Positions 1-8,530 of a stretch of DNA of 26,025 bases are shown in pieces. Made by a program: the position numbers and the translations under genes. Where the stretch lies: positions 16,285 to 42,309 of IMG/VR virus record IMGVR_UViG_3300030333_003276, one strand, 5' to 3'. This stretch comes from a virus. Each line of letters begins with the position of its first letter. The first letter of the stretch is position 1. The notes beneath the pieces were generated by a model that did not search any database, had not been told where the DNA came from, and saw only the letters and a program-made list of their open reading frames with translations.

Positions 1-2999
1 TAAGAGCTTAATTTATCTAATGATTTAACTTCTATAAATTCCCTAAACTGCTTAAGCACATACGGATCTCTAAACAAATCTCCAAACATACCGCCTTTTC
101 CAGCATCGCCCATAACAAAATTTCTTAGATTAACAGCTTCCTCATAAGTAAGGTTCTTGTATCCTCTTTCGGTAATAGTAGGGTTTAAATCTTTTACAAC
201 TCTATGAAAATTATCTATAAATAATTTAACTTCGCCAAAATCAGACTCGTTTACACTTTTACCTGACGCATCTAGTTTTGAAATATCAGGAGTATTTCTA
301 AATAAAAAGAAGTTATTAATAAAATCGTTCATAGTATTGACTTGATTTATATCAAAACTATGCTCTTTCCCTCCTGTTAAAACCTCATAAGCTTCTACTC
401 TTTGTTTATGCTTTAGTATATTATTGTATGTTAAGCTCCATACGTCATTAACAAGAATTAAGTCATCTCTATCTGTTATTTTACGCCAATTTTCTCCATA
501 AACTAAATCCATCATATAGTCAGTATATTCTCTTTGAAGATCTTGAATTTTTTTCTGCATTTCACCATCTATAGTTCCAGCTCCTTCTCTAGAAGCTTTA
601 GCCCTACCAGGAACAATCCAATTATTTTTTACACCTGAATTATATAAAGTCGCAACAGTTTCTTGGATAGACATATCTCCAAAATCATATATATCTGTTA
701 TTCTATTAGATTTTAATATTCCGTCTTCAAATTCATAAGGCTCACCCAATATATCTAAAAGCTGTTTCATATAATTTTTAAGAAGATTTACAGGAGCATC
801 TGTAGCTCCTACAACTTTTTTATCAAGCCAAGATCCAAGTTTTCCGCCAGTAATATCAGCCATAGTAAGAGGCGCTTCTCCGTCAAATCTCATTGTAGCT
901 ATTTTATTTACAATTTCATAAGCTTGAGCAGGAGTCATTGACTCTGTATTTACTTCATCTCCTGATGAATTTTTATTATACATATCTAAAATTCTTTCAG
1001 CTATATGGTAATTTTCGTATTTCATTAAAGCTTCACTAGGTGTTAATTCTCCAGCATCTACCATATCTTTTACATGTTTATGATATGCAGTCTTCATATC
1101 AGCACCAGGAATAATATTGTCTTGACTTATTTTCTCAAAAGGTTCAAATATTTCTTTAATAGTTTTAAACTCAGGAGTGTCATCTAGCGTTTTCTTGATA
1201 AGATTATCACCTTGTTTTCTATAAGAAGGATCAACCAAAGGACTGCCGTAAGCTTGAATTAAGCCTGGCATTCTATCTATGTCCATACCCCAAGCTCTCA
1301 TACCTCCAGTAATTTTTCTTAACTTAGAGGCTTTTCCATCTATATATTGTTTTATCTTGCCCGTTTCAAAGACTCTATTAAAACTTTCTTTTGTAAAAGG
1401 AGTATGAAAACTATGAGGTTTTCTAGTAAAGAACATAGCTGTAAATATATTTGCTGATATTTCCTGAGGAGTACCCCCAAAAGCCTGTTGTAAACTTTGC
1501 AAGGAAAGCCCATTTTGTTTAAAAGTGCTAATTAAATTAGGCGCATTCATAGCTACTACTCCAGCTGCCATTCTAGGTAAAGACTTCAAAACATCTCTAC
1601 CAAATTCTTTTGTCCATTCTAATGGAGCTCTAAAAAGAAATTTCTTTCTAATATCGCCCATCATATCTCTCATAAGTTTAGTCTGAGCTTTCTTAGCTTG
1701 ATCATCTAATCCTTTCTTTAACCACCAATTAGCCCCTTCATTAGCATACTTCTTCTTTAAACTTCTATTTAAAAGCCCTCCAGATATTTCATTCATTGCT
1801 GTAAGCTGAGCTTGTAACTCTTTTCTATTCATCTTATTAATAGGTTTCCAATAACTTTTAACACTTTGGGAAACTATACTACCTGCTCTTCTTATATGGC
1901 TAGCACTTGTACCCCCTTTAATAAATGAAGCAGGACCCATTAGAACAAAATGATAAGCGTCTGTAGTAGCGTGATGAAGCCAGCTTTGTGCAAAATCTCC
2001 AAAGGTCATATCAAAATCGCCTGTATAAGCAAACTCTCCTTGACCTGGCTCTCCATACATTCTTTTATCTATCTCACCTACTCTTTCTACACCCCAATTC
2101 ATTTTATAAAATGACTCTGCTACAGCTTTTTGAGTACCTATAGCTACCCCTATAGCAGCATCATAAGCCATAGCTGCGCTTATTCTAGAGCCATGTGGAC
2201 CACTTAAAAGAGGTAATTTAGTTCTTTGAAACATATTTTGAAGAATAAACATAGCATCATCTGGGTTATTTCTGCTTATTATATCTATAGTTTCTTTGCT
2301 AATTTGACTTAAAATATCATCATCTGCTACTTTTATAATTTTAGATAAGCTTGTTTTTAATTTATGGTCGATAGTATTTTCTAAAAACTCTCTTGATATT
2401 GCCCCATCTACTTTATGTAAAGCATTTCCATCTCTCATAAGTTTATAGGAATTTTCTATATAGCTAGAAGCAACATCGTCTGTAAAAGAATCAAAAGCAT
2501 CTTTAGGCATGCCTGTAGGTTTTTTAATTTTAGAAACTGATTCGATTATTTCGTCAGTAGATCTTTTTATAGCACCTGCTATAGGGTCAGACACTATTTT
2601 AGCGCCTTGTTTAATACCTTGCTTAGCTAAAAATCCACCAGTTAGGAACTGAGGGATCATACCTAGAGCTGATCCTACAGATAGACCTGCTCTACCCCAG
2701 GCAGACATATCATAGGAAGAACCTGCTGCATCTCCAGCTATCATCTCATGAAACGAACTATAGTCATCTCCATGGATACCTTCCCCAAAAGCATCATAAG
2801 CAGACATAGCTCCCCATGAAGCTTCATTAGTAGCTCCAAAAATAAAATTACCAAAAAAATCTCCGTACCAAGTACCTGTAGTATTTATGGGAGATTGTAC
2901 TTCATCAACACCAAAATTATCGCCCTCATTAATTCTATTTATGGCATTTAATAAATCTTGCCTACTACTACTTCCTTGCCCAAAAGTCCCATATCCCAT
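1..2999 (-). CDS. Giant helical internal-virion-like protein, at least 999 residues (3' end at or beyond window edge)
   Basis: The frame runs from the ATG at 2999 (AAGGAATTAGTCA upstream gives a ribosome site) to the left edge without a stop; the last two bases visible read TA, so the next codon is Tyr or a stop. The product is mostly polar helix with scattered Gly/Ala hydrophobic segments: residues about 98-130 (MSAWGRAGLSVGSALGMIPQ, then FLTGGFLAKQ), and later AAMAYDAAIGVAIGTQKA and SLPRMAAGVVAMNAPNLIST. A long, mixed helical/hydrophobic protein at the end of the ejection gene series fits the largest internal proteins of podovirus-like phages (T7 gp16 type in role), but no lytic or peptidase motif was found. 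The call is by size, pattern and position. Confidence 0.72.
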   Translation of the reverse strand, partial: MGYGTFGQGSSSRQDLLNAINRINEGDNFGVDEVQSPINTTGTWYGDFFGNFIFGATNEASWGAMSAYDAFGEGIHGDDYSSFHEMIAGDAAGSSYDMSAWGRAGLSVGSALGMIPQFLTGGFLAKQGIKQGAKIVSDPIAGAIKRSTDEIIESVSKIKKPTGMPKDAFDSFTDDVASSYIENSYKLMRDGNALHKVDGAISREFLENTIDHKLKTSLSKIIKVADDDILSQISKETIDIISRNNPDDAMFILQNMFQRTKLPLLSGPHGSRISAAMAYDAAIGVAIGTQKAVAESFYKMNWGVERVGEIDKRMYGEPGQGEFAYTGDFDMTFGDFAQSWLHHATTDAYHFVLMGPASFIKGGTSASHIRRAGSIVSQSVKSYWKPINKMNRKELQAQLTAMNEISGGLLNRSLKKKYANEGANWWLKKGLDDQAKKAQTKLMRDMMGDIRKKFLFRAPLEWTKEFGRDVLKSLPRMAAGVVAMNAPNLISTFKQNGLSLQSLQQAFGGTPQEISANIFTAMFFTRKPHSFHTPFTKESFNRVFETGKIKQYIDGKASKLRKITGGMRAWGMDIDRMPGLIQAYGSPLVDPSYRKQGDNLIKKTLDDTPEFKTIKEIFEPFEKISQDNIIPGADMKTAYHKHVKDMVDAGELTPSEALMKYENYHIAERILDMYNKNSSGDEVNTESMTPAQAYEIVNKIATMRFDGEAPLTMADITGGKLGSWLDKKVVGATDAPVNLLKNYMKQLLDILGEPYEFEDGILKSNRITDIYDFGDMSIQETVATLYNSGVKNNWIVPGRAKASREGAGTIDGEMQKKIQDLQREYTDYMMDLVYGENWRKITDRDDLILVNDVWSLTYNNILKHKQRVEAYEVLTGGKEHSFDINQVNTMNDFINNFFLFRNTPDISKLDASGKSVNESDFGEVKLFIDNFHRVVKDLNPTITERGYKNLTYEEAVNLRNFVMGDAGKGGMFGDLFRDPYVLKQFREFIEVKSLDKLSS

Positions 3000-3010
3000 T
3001 GACTAATTCC

Positions 3011-4291
3011 TTATTTAAATGTTTCTTCTATATGCTCAGGTGCAACAAACTCAAGAAGCTCATCATAACCACTTTGATCTATTATTTTAGTATTATACGA
3101 TATTCTTTTAGCTACATCATCCATGTACTCTTTTGCTTCCTCAAATTTCTTATAGTCATTTGGAGGTCCTGCTTCTAAATTTTCTTGATGCCATGCTAAA
3201 TCAGCTAAGAGTCTATCTAGTTTTTTACTACCAAACTGCTGCTCTTCTTCATTCCATAATATTCTGTAATTATGCCAAACTTCTTCATGATCAGGTACCC
3301 GCCAATCGTGTATGAAAAAAAGAGTTTCCATAACAGTAGCAATAAGAGGGTTCCAGACCATTCCCTTACCTTCTCCTCCTATACCCAACGCACCCAAATC
3401 TCCTAGTTGAATTCCCAAGGGAGTCCATTTTCCAACAAAATCATCTTCTGCTGTTTCCCACTTAGCTAAAGCCGCATCCCTATCTTTTTTAGCTTTTGTT
3501 ATCCATGCCGTATTTTCAGCATTATGGATATTAAATAGATTTTCGACATCCCTAAAAGACATTTTTTCATTAAAAAGTTCAAAGCCGTAATTACTTTTTG
3601 TTATAACAGTGTCAGTATTAGGGTCAATTTGACCTGTTTCTATCGTAGGTAAAATATCAAATTCTTTTAAAAGGTCATAAACTTTTCTTTTATATCTACG
3701 CATATCTCTATTATTTGTCTCAACAATCTCTAATATTTCTGCATTAGTATAATTCCCACTGCTATCAAGAAGACCTTCAGGTGCAATTTTGTCTATCATA
3801 AATGTAGCAACACTATCAGCTAAATTAGGTCTATACTCGATTATATCTCTAACAGGAAGATCTCCGTATTGCTCTACTTGTAAATAATTTCTAGCATCTT
3901 CAAAGCTCATATCTTCCATATTAGCTGCTATTTTAGGCCATATAACCTCATTGAACATAGCATCTATTTCATTGCCAGTTTTAATTTTCATTTCTGATAT
4001 AGCTTTTTTTACTTCAGGTGTATTTTCATCACTAACTACAACAGTAGGAAGAGTCATTGACATAACTAAATCAGTGGTGTATTGTCTTTCTAATTTTGCA
4101 ATTCTTTCTAGCATTTTTTCACTAGATATTCTATCGTTTTGATAATCTTCAATAATTCTCAATTTATCTGCTACAAAAGCACTATCGCTATAAAAATCTA
4201 TATCACTGGAAAAGCCTTCTCCACCGTATCCGTAATAATCTAATTCAGCTTGAGTTAATACAGTTTTAGTCCCTCTATCAGTTTCAGCCAT
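3011..4291 (-). CDS. Helical virion protein of unknown function
   Basis: A 426-residue protein. I chose the ATG at 4291 because AAGGAGG lies nine bases before it; the ATG at 4312 has no ribosome site and would overlap the coiled-coil gene. The protein is acidic and mainly helical (DYQNDRISSEKMLERIAKLE, RDMRRYKRKVYDLLKEFDIL). A Gly/Leu-rich segment near residues 300-330 (LGIQLGDLGALGIGGEG, then MVWNPLIATVMETLFFI) is its only hydrophobic part and could touch a membrane. No catalytic motif is seen. Its place between coiled-coil and giant genes suggests an internal virion protein; that is positional inference. Confidence 0.7.
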   Translation of the reverse strand: MAETDRGTKTVLTQAELDYYGYGGEGFSSDIDFYSDSAFVADKLRIIEDYQNDRISSEKMLERIAKLERQYTTDLVMSMTLPTVVVSDENTPEVKKAISEMKIKTGNEIDAMFNEVIWPKIAANMEDMSFEDARNYLQVEQYGDLPVRDIIEYRPNLADSVATFMIDKIAPEGLLDSSGNYTNAEILEIVETNNRDMRRYKRKVYDLLKEFDILPTIETGQIDPNTDTVITKSNYGFELFNEKMSFRDVENLFNIHNAENTAWITKAKKDRDAALAKWETAEDDFVGKWTPLGIQLGDLGALGIGGEGKGMVWNPLIATVMETLFFIHDWRVPDHEEVWHNYRILWNEEEQQFGSKKLDRLLADLAWHQENLEAGPPNDYKKFEEAKEYMDDVAKRISYNTKIIDQSGYDELLEFVAPEHIEETFK

Positions 4292-4292
4292 T

Positions 4293-5936
4293 TTATTGAG
4301 CCTCCTTCTCATTGATTATCGACTCTAATTCATTTAAAAGTTTTTCATTTTTAATTAAGCTCTGCACCTTATCTACATCCGCTTGCTCTGGGTTAAAAGG
4401 GTCTTCTAATTCAAGATCACCTGATATATCCTGTATAAGGTCTAAACTATCTAGATCTCCTAGAATTGAATGATTATAATATTGCTTTACCCCTATAACA
4501 AATTCTTTAAATGATAAGTCTTCAGGGAATCCAAAGTATTTCCTAGCTAATCTTTCAAACTTAGACATATCTGAGCCTGACTCCATAGCTGCATAATTTT
4601 CCCAAGCTTTATCTACATAGAATACAAAATCGGAATAATCCCCTGTAGAGAATTGTTTAGTTGCAGATAAATATTCACCTCTAGCTGTTTTAATCATCAT
4701 TTCAAATTTAGCTAAATATTCATCAGGTTTTTGAAGAGCCAAATCCTTTTCTCCTATTAGCTCTCCAAACTCTATAGCTATTGTAGCTTTAGCATTTTCA
4801 ACGTTTAATTTGATTTCATTATATTGATCCAACCCTTCCTCAGTGCTTGTATCTATACCAGCTTGGCCGCTTGGATCTGCTAAAATCAATTCTGCTGTTT
4901 TAAGCCCAGAAAGATTTACAGCTCCATCTATTTTAGTAAGCCTTCTATTGAAAAATGTCACAGATCCAGCTTTTAATTTTTTAATCTGACTTTGCTCAGT
5001 TTCTTGCTGATAATATTTATTTTTGCTTACAATCTGCTCTAAATTTATCCTATCTTGTCTTAAATCTCTTAAAGATGCTTGTACAACTGGAGCATTGGCA
5101 TCGAACCATTCTTTCGCAATTTCCCTTTCTCTGTCACTTAAGTCTGGATTTTGAAGTAAAAATGCACTATAGTCTAAATCTGCTGTATCCCATTTAGTAG
5201 GGTCTCCTAGCCCCATTCCTTGATCTCCACCTGCTTGAGCAAATAAACTGCCTTTTCTAACAACTCCTGCTAAAGCTGAATTTATAAGATTAATCTTTTC
5301 TTCTGCATTTTCAGCCATTTGCCAATACATATCGCCTTTTTCTTGATATTGATCTGCTTCATAAGTAGAGAAAGTATCTAATAAATTAAGAGCTTCTTCT
5401 GTAATGTCAGTGTCGTAGAGATTCTCTAACTGAAGACCTGTTTGAAGCCATTTAGCCTCTGCTTCCTTAAGTAATAAATTTGTTTGCTTATGAAGCATTC
5501 TCGCATCTTTATAATGATCAATTTCAGCTGCTAATTCTCTTTCTTCTCTAGCTATAGTTTCCTTAGCATCTAGCTCTTTATCTAATAAATCAAATCTACT
5601 ATCTATTTGTGTCTGAAGATTTGTTGCTTCTGCATCTAGTCTTGTATCTAAGTTTTCAGCATCGGCTGTTAATCTTTTATCTAATAGATCTTCTTGAGAT
5701 GATAGTTTTTTATCAAGCTCTTCTTTCTGAGCATTTAATCTTGTATCTAGTAAAGCAGATTCATGCGTTCTTTGAGCTTCAGCTTGCTCTCTTTCAAAAG
5801 TGTATCTTCTTGCCTCTCTGTCAGCCTCTATCTCCATTTCTTGCTGTCTTAATTGAAAATTTAAGAGTAACTGTGGAAGTTCTGCCATTAACTTACTTAA
5901 AGGGCTTTCTTTTACTACTATATTATAATCAGCCAT
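4293..5936 (-). CDS. Large coiled-coil virion protein with 11-residue repeats
   Basis: A 547-residue, strongly charged helical protein. Residues about 30-180 form a long helix; within it residues 62-127 are six consecutive 11-residue units (LLDTRLNAQKE, ELDKKLSSQED, LLDKRLTADAE, NLDTRLDAEAT, NLQTQIDSRFD, LLDKELDAKET). The 11-residue period gives a right-handed or straight coiled coil. The rest is helical with few hydrophobic runs. No catalytic motif or membrane segment is seen. Such rods are typical of internal or tail proteins assembled next to tail and ejection genes, but other roles, such as structural spacer, are possible. It starts by TAATG overlap with the methyltransferase stop and ends one base before the next gene's ATG. 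Confidence 0.78.
   Translation of the reverse strand: MADYNIVVKESPLSKLMAELPQLLLNFQLRQQEMEIEADREARRYTFEREQAEAQRTHESALLDTRLNAQKEELDKKLSSQEDLLDKRLTADAENLDTRLDAEATNLQTQIDSRFDLLDKELDAKETIAREERELAAEIDHYKDARMLHKQTNLLLKEAEAKWLQTGLQLENLYDTDITEEALNLLDTFSTYEADQYQEKGDMYWQMAENAEEKINLINSALAGVVRKGSLFAQAGGDQGMGLGDPTKWDTADLDYSAFLLQNPDLSDREREIAKEWFDANAPVVQASLRDLRQDRINLEQIVSKNKYYQQETEQSQIKKLKAGSVTFFNRRLTKIDGAVNLSGLKTAELILADPSGQAGIDTSTEEGLDQYNEIKLNVENAKATIAIEFGELIGEKDLALQKPDEYLAKFEMMIKTARGEYLSATKQFSTGDYSDFVFYVDKAWENYAAMESGSDMSKFERLARKYFGFPEDLSFKEFVIGVKQYYNHSILGDLDSLDLIQDISGDLELEDPFNPEQADVDKVQSLIKNEKLLNELESIINEKEAQ
5556..5753 (-). repeat. Six tandem 33-base units encoding hendecad coiled-coil repeats
   Basis: Codons 62-127 of the coiled-coil gene fall into six units of eleven codons with a consensus near xLDxRLxAxxx. 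The DNA units have diverged, so the repeat is clear in protein and only partly visible in DNA. It probably arose by tandem duplication of an 11-codon unit. Confidence 0.8.
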
Positions 5937-6697
5937 TAATTTTTACCTTTCTTTAATATTATGTATTTCATTGAGAAATTCTTCCAACCTAATTTACAAT
6001 TATTACTAACCATGTCTCCAGGGGTATCGTCCTTAACCATACTCTCAAATACTCCAACTCTATTTAAATTTAAGTCCATATTAGGAAATTCAGAAATCTC
6101 ATCTATTATAAATTTTGACTTAGCTACAGCTTTCTTAAAATAGGATTCGTCATATACTGTATATCCGTAAAAACTGCCAACATCTTTTACTGCATTAGGT
6201 TGTTCATCGGCTAATGAAGGTTTTGAAAACATAGTTTTAATAAAAACTAAACCATCTTTATTAACAACCTTAGAACATTCATTAAATACTGACAACAAAT
6301 CATTACAATGCCCAATAGATTCTAGAAAATATATCTTATCAAATGCATTTTCCTTAGATAGAGAATATAATTCGTGAAAATCATGTAATTTAAAAGTTAT
6401 ATTTGACATATTATTTTTCTTAGCAAACTTGGTAGAAAACATAACTTGTTTTGGATCTATATTTATTCCTAATATATTTAAATCAAACAATTTAGAGAAA
6501 TAAAATGCTGGCCCTCCAAATCCTGACCCTGCATCTAATACGCTATCTCCATTCTTTAAATTCATTTTAGCAGCCATAAATGCTAACATTTCAGGAACAT
6601 TTTTAGTCATATAAGACTGTAGAACAAGCCCATATGATTGAAAATATGAAGGATTGTATTTTTTATAATGATCCTTAGTTCTCTGCAAATTATCCAT
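5936..6697 (-). CDS. Class I SAM-dependent methyltransferase
   Basis: A 253-residue protein with a Rossmann-type methyltransferase core: VLDAGSGFGGP at 53-63 (SAM-binding motif I), LGINIDPKQV at 76-85 (motif II acidic region), HDFHEL at 105-110 (post-II) and FLESIGH at 124-130 with KDGLVFIKT after it. The pattern matches small-molecule-type methyltransferases (Methyltransf_11/25 or CFA-synthase-like), not DNA methyltransferases; no DPPY or PC motif occurs. The target is unknown and could be a metabolite, lipid or virion protein. It starts inside the end of the Hint gene (8-base overlap) and its stop overlaps the next ATG (TAATG), so it is tied to the ejection-protein genes. The ribosome site is weak. 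Confidence 0.85.
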   Translation of the reverse strand: MDNLQRTKDHYKKYNPSYFQSYGLVLQSYMTKNVPEMLAFMAAKMNLKNGDSVLDAGSGFGGPAFYFSKLFDLNILGINIDPKQVMFSTKFAKKNNMSNITFKLHDFHELYSLSKENAFDKIYFLESIGHCNDLLSVFNECSKVVNKDGLVFIKTMFSKPSLADEQPNAVKDVGSFYGYTVYDESYFKKAVAKSKFIIDEISEFPNMDLNLNRVGVFESMVKDDTPGDMVSNNCKLGWKNFSMKYIILKKGKN

Positions 6698-7991
6698 TAT
6701 CTTTCTTCATTTTATGATTCTTACCTAGGTAGCTAAATATCCCTAACCAAAATTTTCTTAAAGGCTCAAATACCCATCCTATTCCTTTTTTATGATAGTA
6801 CCATTTCGCCCAAGACTTAGCAGGGTTTACAAATAAATATTTAAAGAACCATTTGACAACCTTATACTTTCTCATAAGCGGAACTACAACTTGAGCTAAC
6901 TTGTAATAGCCAGACCTATTTTCATCATCCATCATCTTGTCTCTATACTTACGGACATCTTTATTTAAACCCTTTTTCTCCTCAACTTCAAGAACAATAA
7001 AACAGCATTTATTATGAACTAAATATCCATCTGCATTATATGTATGGTCTCCAGATAAAGCAAAATTATATAATTGCATTTCAGGGTCACCTGATTTTAA
7101 TGAAATACTCTCTATTTTTACTTGGTCGCTAGAAGTTATTAGTATATCTCCAACATCTAAAGTACCTATAGATGACTCATCTGAAAAAGCGACATGATTT
7201 TCTTTTAAAGTAGCCTTAGGATTAATAGATTTCCAACCTTCTTTAGTCATAAAAGGGTGTTCCTCTGTAACAAAGTAATTGCCTCCATTAATAGAATATA
7301 GTCTTCTTTTCCCTAGTTTAGTGCGATCAAGAGCTAAAACCTCATTATCCCCACTTGCACCTTTAACAGATTCCCCAACTTTTATATCTTCTATATTTTT
7401 CAATGAATCATCAGACATAAGAACTTTTGTTCCAGCAATAAAACAACTGTCGTTATCTGCAGCGTCTTTAGAAATATCATACTGCGCTATTTGCATTACA
7501 CTATCATAAAAATCATCCATAGCACTTCGCTCAGCTTGATAAACCCCCATTTGATATTCAGCCTCAGTTCCTGCAATTCCTTTTTCATATTGAGTAAACA
7601 ATTGATTTGCTGAAGACCCTACCATATCAAGCATACTTTGCTTTGTATAATCTAAACCTCCATGTGTTGCCATATTTGTTTGAGAAATCCCCGAACTATA
7701 CTGATTCATGCTTTTTGAAATGTTTTTACCCATTTCTCTACTACTTTTAGCATATGTATCCTGAAGATCTCTAACTCCTTGTTCTCTTTTTATACCAGCA
7801 AATGTGGCCCCAGATAAGTCTGGTGCAGTTAGATACTCTTTATAATCACCTAGTTCTGGAAAATATTCATCTATAAAGGTATCTAATTGCGCTGGAGTCC
7901 CTGTAAATGCATCAAAAAGGTCGTCATAATCAGGACCTGAACCTGTAGAAACAGGCATTGTAAAATCGTAATCATAATTTTGGTCTGGCAT
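6690..7991 (-). CDS. Virion-associated protein interrupted by a Hint (intein-like) autoprocessing domain
   Basis: A 433-residue protein with three parts. Residues 1-182 are polar and helical, rich in Ser, Gln and Met, like tail internal proteins. Residues 183-327 form a complete Hint domain: CFIAGTKVLM (Cys183, block A), VTEEHPFMT (Thr242, His245, block B), and LYNFALSGDHTYNADG then YLVHN (His326, Asn327, blocks F and G). No homing endonuclease is inserted. Residue +1 is Lys328, not Cys, Ser or Thr, so ordinary protein splicing is unlikely; cleavage at either end remains possible, as in bacterial intein-like (BIL A) domains. Residues 328-433 are basic and aromatic (VVKWFFKYLFVNP, KSWAKWYYHKK) and may act on membranes. 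The last eight bases overlap the methyltransferase start. Confidence 0.85.
   Translation of the reverse strand: MPDQNYDYDFTMPVSTGSGPDYDDLFDAFTGTPAQLDTFIDEYFPELGDYKEYLTAPDLSGATFAGIKREQGVRDLQDTYAKSSREMGKNISKSMNQYSSGISQTNMATHGGLDYTKQSMLDMVGSSANQLFTQYEKGIAGTEAEYQMGVYQAERSAMDDFYDSVMQIAQYDISKDAADNDSCFIAGTKVLMSDDSLKNIEDIKVGESVKGASGDNEVLALDRTKLGKRRLYSINGGNYFVTEEHPFMTKEGWKSINPKATLKENHVAFSDESSIGTLDVGDILITSSDQVKIESISLKSGDPEMQLYNFALSGDHTYNADGYLVHNKCCFIVLEVEEKKGLNKDVRKYRDKMMDDENRSGYYKLAQVVVPLMRKYKVVKWFFKYLFVNPAKSWAKWYYHKKGIGWVFEPLRKFWLGIFSYLGKNHKMKKDNG
7011..7445 (-). other. Hint/BIL-type domain coding segment
   Basis: This segment encodes residues 183-327 of the preceding entry, from the block A Cys to the block G Asn. 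All catalytic residues for the N-S acyl shift (Cys1, block B Thr and His) and for Asn cyclisation (His-Asn end) are present. The host protein remains in frame on both sides, and the flanking codons show no base-composition break, so the domain is old or well ameliorated. The residue after Asn is Lys. Confidence 0.85.
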
Positions 7992-8007
7992 TATTACTTA
8001 TCTCCTT

Positions 8008-8529
8008 TTACTGTACTTTATTTTTAGAACCTATGTCTTCCAAAGAACCCCAATCCCAAGGATCAGTCATTAAATCTTTTATTTTTGCACTATCAGGAGG
8101 TACATATGCTGTACTACCCTTAGTAGCTTCAGTCGCAGCAGCAGTTTTAGCAGCCTCTGATGCGGAAGCGTATTCTTTTGCATAAGCACCAGTACCCGCA
8201 AGAAGAGCAGCTTGTAAAGCTCCTCCTACAGCTTCTTCGCTAAAGAATTTCTTATCAGCTACAGCATCCGCTCTTGCTCCTTTATAAAATTTACCACCCG
8301 TAACATCTCCAGCTATAGCGGAACCTATTCCTCTTCCAGCTAAGCTTCCTAATCCTCCAAGTACTGCAGCTGCGCCCCAACCTACTCCAGGCACCATAGC
8401 TAACAATCCTCCTAAAGAAGAGCCTACTGTTGACCATAAATTTTGTTTTTCTAAATCTTTTTGCAGCTGCCTCTTTTCTTCAGCTGTGTCTTGTTGCAAT
8501 TTGTATGCTTGATATCCTCTTGTTGCCAT
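8008..8529 (-). CDS. Gly/Ala-rich hydrophobic protein, probable internal virion (ejection) protein
   Basis: A 173-residue protein. After a basic, Gln-rich helical N terminus (about 1-30) come Gly/Ala-rich hydrophobic segments: GSSLGGLLAMVPGVGWGAAA through LGGLGSLAGRGIGSAIAG (about 35-74) and EAVGGALQAALLAGTGAYA (about 97-118). The C terminus is acidic and polar. Such small amphipathic Gly/Ala-rich proteins placed next to tail and large helical genes are common among internal or ejection proteins that enter the host envelope with the DNA. That role is inferred from composition and position. A strong GGAG site supports the start. Confidence 0.65.
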   Translation of the reverse strand: MATRGYQAYKLQQDTAEEKRQLQKDLEKQNLWSTVGSSLGGLLAMVPGVGWGAAAVLGGLGSLAGRGIGSAIAGDVTGGKFYKGARADAVADKKFFSEEAVGGALQAALLAGTGAYAKEYASASEAAKTAAATEATKGSTAYVPPDSAKIKDLMTDPWDWGSLEDIGSKNKVQ

Positions 8530-8530
8530 T

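Noticed and set aside
4292-4312. Longer start for the 427-residue protein (MRRRLNK lead)
   Set aside because: The upstream ATG has no ribosome site and the lead codons are made from the AAGGAGG site of the ATG at 4291.
5609-5956. Plus-strand open frame of 115 codons
   Set aside because: It is the antisense shadow of the 11-residue repeat region; the Leu-rich product reflects the complementary codons.
7011-7445. A standard splicing intein
   Set aside because: The residue after the terminal Asn is Lys, and no endonuclease domain is inserted. Splicing to a joined extein is not expected, so it is called Hint/BIL-like.
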